Shown: positions 31,044 to 42,559, numbered from the stretch's first letter. The stretch: DNA of 64,000 nucleotides from Reticulascus tulasneorum (GCA_001557505.1 LSAX01000005.1:1612001-1676000), one strand, 5' to 3'. The notes: generated by a model from the letters alone, not told the origin. Translations and numbers: made by a program.

Positions 31044-31279
31044 CTAGCAGCACATCTCGTCGCAAGCGCAGAGGCCGCAGCAGAAGTCGCAGCCCACTTC
31101 CTCGCCACCCCGGATGCCCATCTGTGGCTGTGGCTGAGCACTCTGTGACTCTTGTTAGACTGGCTGGAAGGTCCGAGGCAGATGGGAAATAGGGATCATA
31201 CCGGTTGCTGGGAGACGATGCCGTCGGCGCTGGGAGCCTCCATTGGTGCTTGCTGCTGAGGTGCTTCGGGGATAGACAT
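31044..31279 (-). CDS. 58-residue cysteine-rich protein (CYSTM-like)
   Basis: Very short gene assembled from two exons (minus): 31279-31202 and 31142-31044, with a 59-nt intron (GTATGA donor, TCTAAC branch point, CAG acceptor). It encodes a Gln/Pro-rich N-terminus (MSIPEAPQQQAPMEAP) and a C-terminus packed with cysteines (GCDFCCGLCACDEMCC, 7 Cys in 16 residues). The layout, disordered Q/P-rich N-terminus plus a terminal Cys-cluster, resembles CYSTM-type stress-linked membrane-anchored small proteins. The Cys block here is short and mixed with acidic residues, so the family is tentative. The alternative acceptor two bases downstream gives no Cys cluster. Confidence 0.72.
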
Positions 31280-32174
31280 GCTCGCGTTTATGTGCTTCTT
31301 TTTTATTTTAAGAATTGGGTGTTTTATTGGTTAGAGGTCGGAAAGAGGTTCGAAGTTTGGTATGTCGTGGTTGAGGATCCGCAGGTCTTGGAAGATGAAG
31401 GAGAAGAGGAAGACAAACGCGCCGACCGGCTTTTTAAGTAGGCACTGGCTCGTAATATGGGGGCTACGGCAAGATATTTAGGTCAGGAGAGGGAACCAAC
31501 ACATCATGCCGCTAATCCAGCTGGATTCCCTACGTCGAGAGTACCCACGAAGGGTCTGGTACCCAAAGCAGGGAGACCGTACGAGCGTCGGGGAAACCCC
31601 GTCCAATGGGAAACCCATCCTGTCCTGTACCCTCGTTCCCTGTTACTGCATGCTGGTCAATCAGGTATAGAGAGTCGAATGAGCCACGATTTGGATGTAT
31701 GAAGTCGAGGTTGGTCCGTCCGTGCCGGGTTCCCGAGCTGCCCGCTGGCGAGCCATGATGACTGATATGGAGGTTGCCGCAGACCTTTCCGAGTACACCT
31801 GTAGAGCAAAGACGGAGTTTCGGCATGTGTTCAAACAAACCGGATGCGCAGTGACGTAAATTGGACGATGTAGGTTGAATCAGTTGGCTGGGGTAGCTAA
31901 TGGATGTCCGACCAGCCAGATTTGAGCCCCTGTACGTGAATAAAGGAGTCTACAATCGGAAGGTTTATTATACCCCAGCTGAGGCGTTCCTAATAGCGGG
32001 AAACGGAGTTCAGCTGCATTCCATATATCCAGAACATCATAGTGGTGGCTATGCATTGTTTTGATGGCGCGGCCCCGAGCCGAATGCCGAAGCCCCTGGA
32101 AATACCCGCACATCTGCGCATGATCCCGTACCTTAGCTTGCAGATTCAAATGGTATATTGTCCACAAGTGGATC
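31280..32174. other. intergenic region
   Basis: Promoter side of the Cys-rich gene and 3' flank of the Ame1-like gene. Short open frames only; no gene seen. Confidence 0.4.
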
Positions 32175-34270
32175 CTATCTGCTTTCCAACGCAACTGCAG
32201 CTCTTTCAAGGAAGGCGTTGAATTCCCTGATTTGCTTCAGATTCCCGCCTGTGTCACTCCGCGTACAAGCCTGGCCGGTGACTCTCGCAATGAGTATCTC
32301 CAGGTTGGCAAGGCTCGCCGTCTTTTGTTGGGCGGCCGAGAGCTCAGGTGCAGCACGACCGCGTTCTACTGCCAGCTCTATGTCGTGCATCGTGGAGGAT
32401 AGGTTTAATTGATGCTGGGAATGATCAGCTGTTGGTAGGGGGAGGGGGGACAATGACAGGATATACCAGCGCCTCCTTGCTCTCCTTTTCATGTTTGATC
32501 CTTGCTGTGTCCATGCGAAGAGCGACCTGATCCCGCTCAGAGCGAATGCGCATAATCTCGTCGCGAAGAGCGAGCTTTTCTTTTTGGGCACTCCGTACGC
32601 GTTTTCTCAGCGCGTGCAAAGTATCGAGGAGAATTGTCTAGGGTTAATTAGCCACAGACGAGAAGGACGAAGTTGCTGCTGCTTACGTGCTGGAGGAAGC
32701 GCGTTTTCAGTTCCTCTTGAAATGCCTCCAGTGACCGAAGTTTCAGCCGGTACTCTTTCTTCGTAGATGCGTCGCCCGCGTTCCTGACACCATCGTACAG
32801 CTTGTCTATGCTAGATCCAATGACCTCTTCACACATCTGCGTGAGCACGTCAATGCTGTTAACTCCAGCTCGACCAGCGAATGGAATCTCTGCATTGAGA
32901 ATGTCCACGTCGGTATCGCCATCGACAGGCTGTGTCTTCTTTGTAAACCTTTGAACGACTATAGGAATAGTGCCATCGTCGGGACTGCCTTCTTCTTGCG
33001 CTGGTCTTGCTAAGCTCTTGGCTGGCTGCGACTTTGGCTTTGGTTTGGTTTTCGGTCGCGATGTTGGTGCGTCCTTTGCACTTGGTTTCAACTGCACTTG
33101 CATCTGCTCCTGTTGAGCTGCCTTTGGTTTCGCGCCTGGCTTCAGCCTTGATTTTCCTTGTTTCTGCTTTGCGGGACTGTCTTGCACTTGTCTGCGCCGC
33201 CGTTTCGGGGCCTGTTCTTCGTCCTCCACAACAGCTGACCCCGACTCAGGAGATGGACCGCGTAAGCTGCGACGTGGTCGTTTTCTTCCCAGCAGCTGCG
33301 CAACCTCATTCATATCAACCTCCTCTGCTATATCTTGTGTAGGATCCTCATGATCAGGAGGCCCTGGCTCCACTGGTGACTCTGGCTCAACTTCAAGTAC
33401 ATTTTGTGATGACAAGTCAGGTGATGGTTCTCGGCCATAAGAAGGTGTCTGCGCCGACTGATCCGGCGATAGTTCATCCAAGTCTTGGGTTCCTGCCGGG
33501 CGAGAGCTGCGCCGACCTCCAGGGGTCCGGGTTGGTCTAGTCGTAGCTATTGTTCCCCTCCGAGATTTCCTCGCCAGTGGTGAAGATAGTGGCACCGTTA
33601 CGGTCTCCTCGACAGTATCCAGAACTTGATGGAGTCTTGTGCTTGAGCTTGCGGCGCTACTGATCCTGATCCTCCGTCGGCCACCGCCTGGTGAATTAAC
33701 CGGGCTTTCATCCACCTCCACCGTCACGACTGCGGACCTCCTAGACGTGCGCGATACAGTCGATCCTGCTAGAGCTGGCGCCGACTCTGGCAAGGCTTCC
33801 ACCGAATCTGGTCCATCTTCTGACAAAATAGCGTCGGGACTGGAAGCCAGCCTAACACCAACGGCGCCGACCGATTCCCTCGAAGATTCCTCCTGCAGCT
33901 CGTACGGGTTCGATTTGCCTGATATCCGCCGAGAAGGAGGATTCTCGGCGCTTCGTCGCGCCCGCGGGAGCGATCGTGCAGAGTCGGTCTCCAATTTTCT
34001 CCTCTTAGCAGATGTGTTGGGAGTCGGTGTCGTTCGAGGTGGGGCATTCGCAGGAGAAGCTATCTCGGTCTGGGTCTCGTCTGGCAACTCCAATTGAAAT
34101 GATACATCGTCAACCTGGTTGCGTCTTTGGCTGTTAGCCGAGCTCTGAGGTTGGAAAGGTGCACAAACTCACCCAGCGCCGCGAATGCGCTGTTGCATGC
34201 GTTCTCCCCGAGCTACTGGCATGTCAGTACGTGATGGTAGTTCATACGGCATCGAAATCTTACTAGCCAT
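32175..34270 (-). CDS. ame1: Ame1/CENP-U-like inner kinetochore protein
   Basis: Predicted subunit of the COMA/CCAN inner kinetochore. Exons (minus): 34270-34173, 34124-32687, 32637-32467, 32414-32175 (introns 48, 49 and 52 nt), giving 648 residues. The first 400 residues are disordered, Ser/Arg/Pro-rich, with basic clusters (GRKRPRRSLRG, KRRRRQ). The conserved part begins at about residue 400 (GTIPIVVQRFT, then AEIPFAGRAGVNSIDVLTQM). A long coiled coil follows (LHALRKRVRSAQKEKLALRD and onward), ending in FNAFLERAAVALESR. I recognise this C-terminal half as the fungal Ame1/CENP-U domain, from memory. All four exons join in consistent phase; the second acceptor of intron 1 (AAG) is needed to keep the frame. 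Confidence 0.72.
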
Positions 34271-34838
34271 GGTAGCAAAGCGTCAATATGTCAAGCTAAA
34301 TCATAACACGAAGACACTTGAAGACCTGGCAGATGCGCATAAGGGAAAACTCATTCGAAGCACAATTATTCTGGTCGCAAGCCATGAGTAAGGAGGAAGT
34401 TCTTTGAGGTACGCGTTTGGAGGCCGAATGACGCGCCTCGGAAATGGTCGACCCCAGCCAATAAAGAGTGACCAACTAATTTTAGGTGCTATGCTGTGGG
34501 TGGGGATGGGGCTCTGTAACCAGCAGACGCAAACGGCCTGTTGTCGCTAAAGGCCCCTCCAAATTCTGAAGGAGCAACCGTTCGGCCAGGAACTCCTGAA
34601 TGAACCGAGATCTCTCATCTTCTTAACACAAAGCACGGGCAGACTCATCTTGGACGTCGAAGCAAGTGCGCCCCGAGGGACTCCAGCTTATGGAATTCTA
34701 TTTCTTCTAAGGTGAGCAAGATGCCAACCTACTAATCTTCACAGCTCATGCAATGCAAATGGGGTATACAAACGAAGGAGCAACCTCCCAAAGCGCTCAT
34801 CTAATACCAGGTATATCTGGTCATACATTTATGTATCC
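34271..34838. other. intergenic region
   Basis: Promoter side of the Ame1-like gene and 3' flank of the IQ-motif gene. Nothing recognisable. Confidence 0.4.
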
Positions 34839-36731
34839 TCATATTCCGTCTGTACTCGGTTCCGCATGATCTTCAGGTCCCTTTTGGCCCTCAGGTTCTC
34901 TAGGCGAGATATTTAACTTCCTCAACAACTTCACACCGGCCCTGTTCTCCTCCCGCTCTTCTTCCTCCCTCGCCAACACCTGTCTCTCCTTCTCCGCGCT
35001 CTTGCTGTTGTCCATCAGCTCTTCGTCCTTCTTCCTCGTTGCCTCCGGCGCCACAATCTGATCCTTCTTGTGCGTCATCCTCTTCAGTGCCTCCTTTCCC
35101 TTCTTCCGCGTTTTCACGTACATCTCCAAGCCGACCAGCACGGCGTATGACTTGGAGATGGACACGTGGGTCGTATCAACCCCCGCCTCTTTCAGGCTCT
35201 TAACGAAGGCGCGGAAGTTCGACGCCGGCGGTCGGTAGTGCCCGCTCAGCGGCGAAAGGGAGGAGAGGCGCCCGTTCTTGATCTTGATGAGCCCGGCAGC
35301 GCTGATGCGACTGCCCTGAAGGAAAGAAGAGTGCTGGAAAGCCCCCGAGTTTTTGATTCCCACGAAGAGCCGGAAGCTGGTGTCCGCGACGAAAATCCAC
35401 GTGTTCTTCTTGACGGACTTGCGGAGGAGCTTGTTGAAGATTGTGGCGGCAGAGAGGTGGCTGACTTTCTTGACACCCTGTGCCTCGTCGAAGTCGGGAT
35501 TTGCGTACTTGGCCGCACGATCAGCTTCTAATGCTGACTCGATAGATGCAGCGTCGCTGCTATTGCCTGACGGGGTAGGCAACGGTATATTTGTTTGCGA
35601 CCAAGCCGGTGTTGGATCGTCCGCCGGGACGACTCCGTGCACGCTGTCCTTATATTGCTCCGTTGTGTCGATTCTCATCCCGTTCTTGGCCCAACACAGG
35701 CGTCCTTGCTTGTCCACGCTGACGAGATAGTATTGTCTCTCTTCTCGCGAGAGATACCGGACCTGCTCGCGCTCCAGGCGATCCCGGGGACACGCATCGA
35801 CCTCGATGTTCTTGCCTTCGCCGTAATCGAGCCAGTAGAAGAAGTTCTCCTTGGTATCTGACATCTTCCACACCTCGTGGTAGACTCGTAGGTTGCTACC
35901 ATAACGATGCTTCAAATCTACCATCTCTAAGAAGTATTGCAGTCCCATCATCTTGGAAGACTCCTTGCGCCGCGCAGTTGCCTCCACGTGCCGCCTTTTG
36001 GCCGCTGCCCTTTCTGCAGGTGACATGCGCTCCACGTCCGAAGATGAAAGGGACGATGCCGAAGATGATGAAGACGATTGCGACTCTAGCAAATCATCGT
36101 GACCCGCACGGCGCGCAATTACAGCCGCCTTCCTCCAATTTCCTCTGGCCGTGGATGGCCGGCTCGTCAGCCCGCTCTCGTCTCGTTCCAATAGACTACC
36201 GCCCTCGCCGTCCACCGAAGGCGAGATGGCGCTTCTCGGCCTGGGCGTTGTCAGTTCTCTAAACTGCGCTTCCCTGATTGCGGTGACCCATCTCGTCGTC
36301 GCATCCAATCCCATGCCCTTCATCTCCCTCCGCACGCGATAACCCCGATAAGTGCGCTGGATGACAGTCGCGGCGCGCTGCAGCGCATCCATGCTCCCCC
36401 TCCGCCGTTCATGGCTGGTCGGCTGTCTGTGCGCCGCATCCTCGTCCCGTTGCTGCTTGGCCTCGAGGGACTGTCGTTTGAGCTCTCGAGAGCGCCGCTT
36501 GAGTTCCAGCTCTCGCTCTTCTTGTACATGCGAGATCTTCTCGAACTCGTCGACCGACGGAGGAACTAATGAATCCATGTAATCTTGGCGAGTAAAATAT
36601 GAGGTGTTGTTACTCGAGAATGAGACCTTGGAATTGGTTCGACTTCTTGGCGCAGGACTATCTGGCGGGGTAGTTCTCCAGGAAGTGGATCGCGGTCGTG
36701 TTATCATGATTGCCCCCGGTGCTGGCTCCAT
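34839..36731 (-). CDS. IQ-motif (calmodulin-binding) fungal protein
   Basis: Single exon, 630 residues. An IQ motif lies at about residues 118-137 (AATVIQRTYRGYRVRREMKG), predicting binding of calmodulin or a related EF-hand protein. It is preceded by a charged coiled coil (ELKRRSRELKRQSLEAKQQ). A second conserved block runs from ESSKMMGLQYFLEMVDLKHRYGSN through VYHEVWKMSDTKENFFYWLDYGEG. A third comes later, around SAATIFNKLLRKSVKKNTWIF, and includes HYRPPASNFRAFVKSLKEAGVD. A poly-Ser tract separates the IQ motif from the rest. The C-terminus is charged and helical. It is a widespread Pezizomycotina protein type to my knowledge, but its function is not established. Confidence 0.85.
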   Translation of the reverse strand: MEPAPGAIMITRPRSTSWRTTPPDSPAPRSRTNSKVSFSSNNTSYFTRQDYMDSLVPPSVDEFEKISHVQEERELELKRRSRELKRQSLEAKQQRDEDAAHRQPTSHERRRGSMDALQRAATVIQRTYRGYRVRREMKGMGLDATTRWVTAIREAQFRELTTPRPRSAISPSVDGEGGSLLERDESGLTSRPSTARGNWRKAAVIARRAGHDDLLESQSSSSSSASSLSSSDVERMSPAERAAAKRRHVEATARRKESSKMMGLQYFLEMVDLKHRYGSNLRVYHEVWKMSDTKENFFYWLDYGEGKNIEVDACPRDRLEREQVRYLSREERQYYLVSVDKQGRLCWAKNGMRIDTTEQYKDSVHGVVPADDPTPAWSQTNIPLPTPSGNSSDAASIESALEADRAAKYANPDFDEAQGVKKVSHLSAATIFNKLLRKSVKKNTWIFVADTSFRLFVGIKNSGAFQHSSFLQGSRISAAGLIKIKNGRLSSLSPLSGHYRPPASNFRAFVKSLKEAGVDTTHVSISKSYAVLVGLEMYVKTRKKGKEALKRMTHKKDQIVAPEATRKKDEELMDNSKSAEKERQVLAREEEEREENRAGVKLLRKLNISPREPEGQKGPEDHAEPSTDGI

Positions 36732-37589
36732 GACCGCCTAAAATCCCGAATAGGCCGGGTGATGTCGTATGTACGTACGCAGGACGGTTAAGTATCAACG
36801 ATTAACTTTGAATCTCTCAAAGAATCGAAGTTGAACAAGATTTTTACAGTGTGATCCGAGGGTATCTATGATTACAATCGGACATTTATCTATCTGGTGA
36901 TCTAAAATGTGCTTAAGCTTAAAATGACTATTTTGGGGAATCGAAGAGCTCGGTCTTGAGGCTTGGTTGGAGTGCGACCGCGCTCCGCCAGAATCGCTGA
37001 TGAAGCCACTCCGGTTTTGTGACGCACGCAGCCCGTTCGACGAGCTAGAGCGCTATGCACTTCGCGCAAACATCGCTGACGGATTGTGGCGAGACAGCGA
37101 CTAATATGCACCTACTTACCTATGCGAATAGCAGGGGAACTGGATTTGGTTCGCGTTGAGCAGCCCATGAGGCTAAGCAGCCGACCAACCGGCGGTGCGA
37201 CGAAGAATAAGGTACGCATTCGGGTTGGTGCGAGATGTGGCTGTGTCCTTTTCGTAGTTAGTTAGCAACCTATAACATAGCGGGCTAGTCTGGCGCAGCT
37301 GCCACATTCCCATCGCATTACGCGTCAGCACATCGCAGCACATCGCAGCTCGTTGGGCGGCTCGTAATAAGCCAACTTGCGAGACTTTAGCATCATCAGT
37401 TTGTTCTCGAAAAGCACTTCATCTCCTCGAGAAAAGCCAGAGTACAGATTTGTAGAAGTGTGGAAAGCACACCCCGAAACATTATCATTAACTTCGAGAC
37501 CAGAGCCTGTCGGCCCTGCTAAATGCTGTATACAATGCGCCTACCGTGATGCGCCATAATGTTGGATGTATGTACTAGACGCACAGAAT
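36732..37589. other. intergenic region
   Basis: Promoter side of the IQ-motif gene and 3' flank of ypt35. A short direct repeat CACATCGCAG occurs twice at about 37328-37347. No gene seen. Confidence 0.4.
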
Positions 37590-38469
37590 TTACGAGAATA
37601 AAAAGTCCTTCAGTATCGGTGACCCGGAGAACTCGGGATTCAGCATTATACAACTGGGAACTGTCAGCAACCCAAATGGGGGCGTCATTTGCGCATGGAC
37701 GGAATCGTACTTCAGAAAGTATTGTAGCCCTGCCCTTCTCTTCTCCAGGAACCTGGGCCGGAATTTGGATACGACGCTCTTCGGAGGGAGGTCTGGCACG
37801 GCAGCTTTGAAATTCGGAAATGTGAAGATCAGCTGATGCCGCAAGTCATCAAACTCCGAATATCGTTTCCGGATATTCATGTAGCTACCCTAGAGGACTG
37901 TCAACAACTCTGGGCCTGTGGATGAATGCGACCTGTGCGAAGTGCAGCCATCACCTGAGCCAAAATCGAGGGGGAAAACTGACGCTTAAAGTCTCAACCC
38001 TGATATTCCAAACCACAAAAGCCCCGATATTCGTAGCGCTGCTGTTCACAATCACGTAGTCCGAGATGGCCACGCTCTTTGCCCAGCAGGCATTATTCCG
38101 CTCATCGCGACCATTCGTCTCGTTGTCGCGCAGGGTAATTGCGCCTATCGGCAGTAGAGATTCAGCCGACATATTGGATACTGAGCGCTGGTGGGAGTTG
38201 GCGTTGAGCCAGTACGGTGGTGACGTTATCGATGCGGGCGACACGATGGACGAGGAGGAGGTCGATTCCGGATACCACGGGTCTACATGTTCATCGTCTC
38301 CTTGATCGCGGCGGCCATTCAGCGCACCGTTCCGTCCCAAGTCCGACGCCTGCGGCCCCTCGACGCTCGAGTGCGTGGTGATGCTTACGGGCAACTTGGA
38401 GCCGGCGCGGGATGCGCGGCCGTTAAGGCTGCCATTTGTGCCAGTGTGGGGATCTATGGCCGAGTCCAT
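37590..38469 (-). CDS. ypt35: PX-domain endosomal protein, Ypt35-like
   Basis: PX domains bind phosphatidylinositol 3-phosphate on endosomes and vacuoles; Ypt35 is an adaptor at such membranes. Exons (minus): 38469-37984, 37889-37711, 37653-37590 (introns 94 and 57 nt), giving 242 residues. Residues 1-120 are disordered. The PX fold follows: WAKSVAISDYVIV, GAFVVWNIRVETLS, then RKRYSEFDDLRHQL with the PI3P-binding Arg, the Pro-rich loop PDLPPKSVVSKFRPRFLEKRR and LNPEFSGSPILKDFLF. Removing the second intron restores the expected YFLNC junction. Confidence 0.88.
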
Positions 38470-40786
38470 GAATCAATCCATGTGAGGTCGGCACCTCATG
38501 GGCGGTGGGCTTCCGGGGATTGCGAAATGTCGAGGCGAGAAGTAGGTTTGTGTCTTTGCTTGCGTTGCAAAGAGAGTTGCTCGCGCTCCGGAACAGTCTC
38601 GGGCGATTATTGGACTCCGAGACAGGCTCTTTTTGGGGTTGAAGCCAGTGCTATTGCCGTGTGGCTGTGCTGTGTACTGACGGAGCTTGGCGCAATTGTT
38701 GCCACTCATCAGTGGATCAGTGCAAGGTGAGAGAGCAGAACAGAGCACAAGAACTCGAACGCAACGTGGATATAGTTCGTAGCAAGAATAAAGCTGGGTT
38801 AGGAGTTGATTGAATCGAATTGCCCCTCGAGTAGGAAAATTGTTTCAGAGGTCCCGGCGTCATCATGTTCGACTTGAGTGACGCAAGGATTCAGCTGGAA
38901 GTGTGGGGGAGTTGAACTGCTGACTGCCCAAAAAACAAAGCGAGTAGCTAATTAATGGTTTAGTTCTATTCTTCTGTACGTCATGAAACATTTCTGATTG
39001 AGATCAGCTCTTCCGACTTCCCCAGACATTGTTGACCGAGTATTGGAATCAAACGTGGGAACATAAAGGCATAGTATAAACTTCACGTATCAATGTTTGA
39101 CATTGGGCGATCCAGGAACACAAATGATATATCTAATCGGAAACGGGATGTCTTGTTCACGGATCATCCAACTGCAAGTGCCGGGCAGGCGAAAGTGGTG
39201 GTACAGGGTGAAGGCTGCCCCTCTAAACAAGGATGGTGGTAGCAGCTGTGCCGTGCACGGAAAAAGCTTTTTGGGAAACTTTCGTCAAGGCGGCCCACAG
39301 GATGTCGGCTTGGAGATTTTGCTTCATCTTCCTGTTATCCTCCTCCGCAGGTCTTCCTCATCATGAGATCTGAGCGTGTCGGCTTCGTTGGCGTCGTGGA
39401 ATGAATACGGCGACTGCTGAACAATCCAATCCCAAGATAGATCTTTGCTGGACATCGTTCCACAAGGCCGTGTTGGTGCGGATCATAAGCACGAAGACGA
39501 GTGTTCGTGTTGTTGTCAATGGAGACCGACTGCTTATCTTCTCTCCACAATTCCAGCCCCCCCAGAGCTCGATTTAGTGCAGAACTACGAATCTGTGCAT
39601 CCTTAGCTGCTCCGGGTATCTGCACAGATTCTCGTGAAACCGCAGAATACGAGTGGCGATGAGCAGCTGATTCGTGTGCTGATGCCGATATCGAGTCTGG
39701 AATACACCCGACGCAGTCACAACGAAGCTTAGGGTTCTCGGTGGCGGAGCGACGACCTCGTAAAAACTCGGGGCCGGCCCACTCAGACCTGCAACAGTGT
39801 TGCAGCTGGTGACCTGCCGATTGCGACAGGAGCAAGTAAAATCCAACGCAACGAAGAAGAAAGCAACAAAAGAGACTCTCTGTCTCTACAAGAAAACGGA
39901 CAAAAATGGTCGTGGCGGGCTCAGATCAGCGTTGAACGAGACGGGGCGTTTCATGTGGAGAGGAGCTGTTCATCTCGGCGTCAGCTGGTCCTTCTCCAGA
40001 TATCACACAAGCCATTTTCTTTCTTCGGATTGCTAGCGCTAGCTTCAACGTGCAAGGCCAGCTAAAAGCTCCGCTTTCTCGCTTCCCAACCCTTGTTGGT
40101 TTTGTCCCATTATCTGCCACCCCGGCCAGACACATCGACTTGCCGAAGTTGGAGGGTCGAGATGATTGGAGAGCCGGGAGCCATCCTGGTACTAAACCGA
40201 GCAAAAAAGCGCCGGGTGGCTGGCCAGAGACCAGTGCTAAACCCAAAATTGTTTGGTTTACCAGTAGTAATATCAGACATCGTGAGGCGTGGCGTCCATG
40301 GTCCGCGAGACCCATGGCCTCCTTATTTTGCAAGGAGCTCCGGTGGGAAATGTGACCCTGGGTCCTCGTTATCAACCGTGTCGTTCCGGACTTTTTGTTC
40401 AGGACTTCTCTCTCCTCAACCTTCGTCTCTCTGTGTATCCGTCTCTCGTTGGTCAATTGACTCTTTTCTTCATCTTTCTTCGTGCACTCGTTCGGTCGCT
40501 TGTTCCAGATATTCGTACTCTCGCTCTCTGTTTATCATCCGACACCTCTACTGTTTACCAACACTCCGCGTAGCTGTGAGTCAATCCATTCCTCTCCGCC
40601 TCTGTACCAGATTTGATGTGATGGTGGAGCCTGGTCAATCCCTTCTGGACTGGACCATGGCTTTGCCTAACCTTCTGGAATGCTGAGATTCGGGTTTACT
40701 AACAAGACAATCCAAACAGTGATATAACAAAAACAACCAAGCCCCCCGCTGATACAACGACCTCTTCGTCACATATACTCTCAATA
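38470..40786. promoter_or_regulatory. 2.3-kb gene-free divergent region
   Basis: Largest gap in the window, between ypt35 (-) and the DUF7707-like gene (+). Open stretches at 39335-39846 (-) have no ATG-anchored domain and conflict between frames. A strongly pyrimidine-rich leader lies at 40395-40570, followed by a probable 5' UTR intron (annotated separately). Confidence 0.45.
40576..40719 (+). other. probable 5' UTR intron of the DUF7707-like gene
   Basis: GTGAGT donor at 40576, perfect TTACTAAC branch point at 40696-40703 and AACAG acceptor ending 40719, all upstream of the start codon at 40787. The 144-nt length exceeds coding introns here, which is common for leader introns. Confidence 0.55.
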
Positions 40787-41498
40787 ATGCCTTCGTTTAA
40801 GACTGCTTTCCTGGCGGTGGCCGCAGCCTTCTTTGCCATTGCCCAAGCGGATTATGTTATCGACCCAAAGAGCGTGCCTCTCTCCACGAGAAGTAAGAAT
40901 TCTCCTCTCAGACTTGTCCGGCATGGACTAACATTTTCGCTCTCAGCTGGCTGGTGCGCGGACGAGAAGAGAACATGCCCATTTATCTGCCAGCAGACCG
41001 AGCCCGGCACGACCATCGTCAACGAGTGTGATCCTGTTCGTGGTCCCCCCCCCCCCCCCCCCCCCCATGCTACCTGACAACGCTGTTGCTGACATATTTT
41101 TCTTCTCACAGGTAACGCTTACCTATGGCTGCATCTGCGGTAACAACATGCAACCGAACGTCTCCGAGTTCACCCTCACACTCCCGTACTTCGTCTGCAC
41201 AGAATGGGGCACGCAATGCGTGAAGGCTTGCGGCTCCGACAATATCTGCGCGAGCAACTGCCGACAGCAAAACCCTTGCGGTGCTCAGAACCCTCAGCTA
41301 GCGAACACGACATCAACCACCGGCGTAGCCACCACAACCCCGACGTCGCTCGAGACTGCCGGCGCCATCTTCACAGGGCTCGGTGGTGATAGTGGCTCGC
41401 AAGACGGCGGCAGTGGCGCTCCCAGCCTCGACCTCGGCCGCGGATACGGATTAGCAGTGGTAATGGGCGGTATGTTTGTCGGCTTCGCCCTCCTATAG
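40787..41498 (+). CDS. secreted Cys-rich protein, DUF7707-like, probable GPI anchor
   Basis: Exons: 40787-40892, 40947-41035, 41112-41498, giving 193 residues. N-terminal signal peptide (MPSFKTAFLAVAAAFFAIAQA). The mature part has about ten Cys in the pattern WCADEKRTCPFICQQ, NECDP, YGCICGNN, FVCTEWGTQCVKAC, CASNCRQQNPCG, which matches the fungal DUF7707 family as I know it. A Ser/Thr-rich stalk follows, then a hydrophobic C-terminus (GLAVVMGGMFVGFALL) consistent with a GPI attachment signal, so it is probably at the cell surface. Intron 1 (54 nt) is divisible by three and stop-free. Intron 2 (76 nt) contains a run of 22 C (see finding). Confidence 0.85.
41045..41066 (+). repeat. poly-C tract of 22
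   Basis: An uninterrupted run of 22 C inside intron 2 of the DUF7707-like gene, starting 9 nt after the GTTCGT donor. No comparable homopolymer occurs elsewhere in the window. Confidence 0.9.
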
Positions 41499-42559
41499 GC
41501 GATCCCGGAGGAACTGTGGTTATCAAGTATATGCGTTGCGTCTGTCTCGTCCGGTCCTGACTTTCTGCATTACACACTCTGGATAAACGGTGAAAGGAGT
41601 TTTTACAAGGTGCTCAGTCTGGAATTGCTCATTGGGCTTGGCGTTCTTAGGGCACAGGGGAGCAGCATACATACATGATGGCGCATATGCCTGATCGATT
41701 CTTAATGTCTTAATACTTCGAGTGGGAGGAGGGAAAAAGGGGGGACCGCCCGAATCTGAAGAGCAATGGCCATCAGGGCTTGAAGCCTCGATGTGCAGAT
41801 TGCGCACGTAGCTAGTGAAAGACTTCAGTTTCGGGAAACCGAGAGATTCTACAGACACACATACAATGCGCATAATATTGGGTCAATAGTTCAGCTCAGC
41901 CCGGTTCTGGGAGAGGGAGATGGCAGTCTTGTGAGGCTGAATGTGTCTGTTCCAATATGTGACTGTACCTGTCATCATGCATCGGTGCTAAGCACGCGCA
42001 GAGCCATAATTGGCTGAGGCGACATCGGGAGGATCTGGATGGATCTCCGCCTAAGGTATGTAAGGTATTTTCACGTGTCATGAAGGGTATGTACCACGAG
42101 CTTTGGGGTTACATCCTAACTCGCTGAAAGCAGAACTATTCCCAGCCAACCAAACAACGGACACCGCGGCAAAAGGGCGGTAAAAGGGCTGTTGAAAAAA
42201 AGGGAGGGGGGCTAGAGTACCTCGATGGTGCCTTGTCATTCGTGCATGCCCGGTAAAATGGTCCCCGAGGCCGAGCCTGTGACGATGCAGGGGAAGGATA
42301 GAAATTCACCTTTGACCGCATCCGATGTGGTTACTATCCTGTTGGGTTCTTGGTCTCCTTCCATCACCGCTCCCACTCTCCGTGACACTCTCCTCTAAAC
42401 CTCGCTTTTGCGATCAACGATGCGAAATCAACTGTGGTCCTGATTCCCGTTATTATGCTGTGGTAGAGAACGGTATTTTCTATACATAGCCCCCCTCTCT
42501 CTGCCTGGTACCCGAGACCTCGACTTGCATTTTCCCTTCTCGCGCACGTCACAGCTACC
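41499..42559. other. intergenic region
   Basis: 3' flank of the DUF7707-like gene and promoter of the phosphotransferase gene. A CCCCCCTCTCTC pyrimidine run lies about 70 nt before the start codon. No gene seen. Confidence 0.4.

Noticed and set aside
39335..39846. Overlapping minus-strand open frames of up to 166 codons
   Set aside because: Frames conflict, composition is not protein-like and neither has a recognisable motif; left as gene-free DNA.
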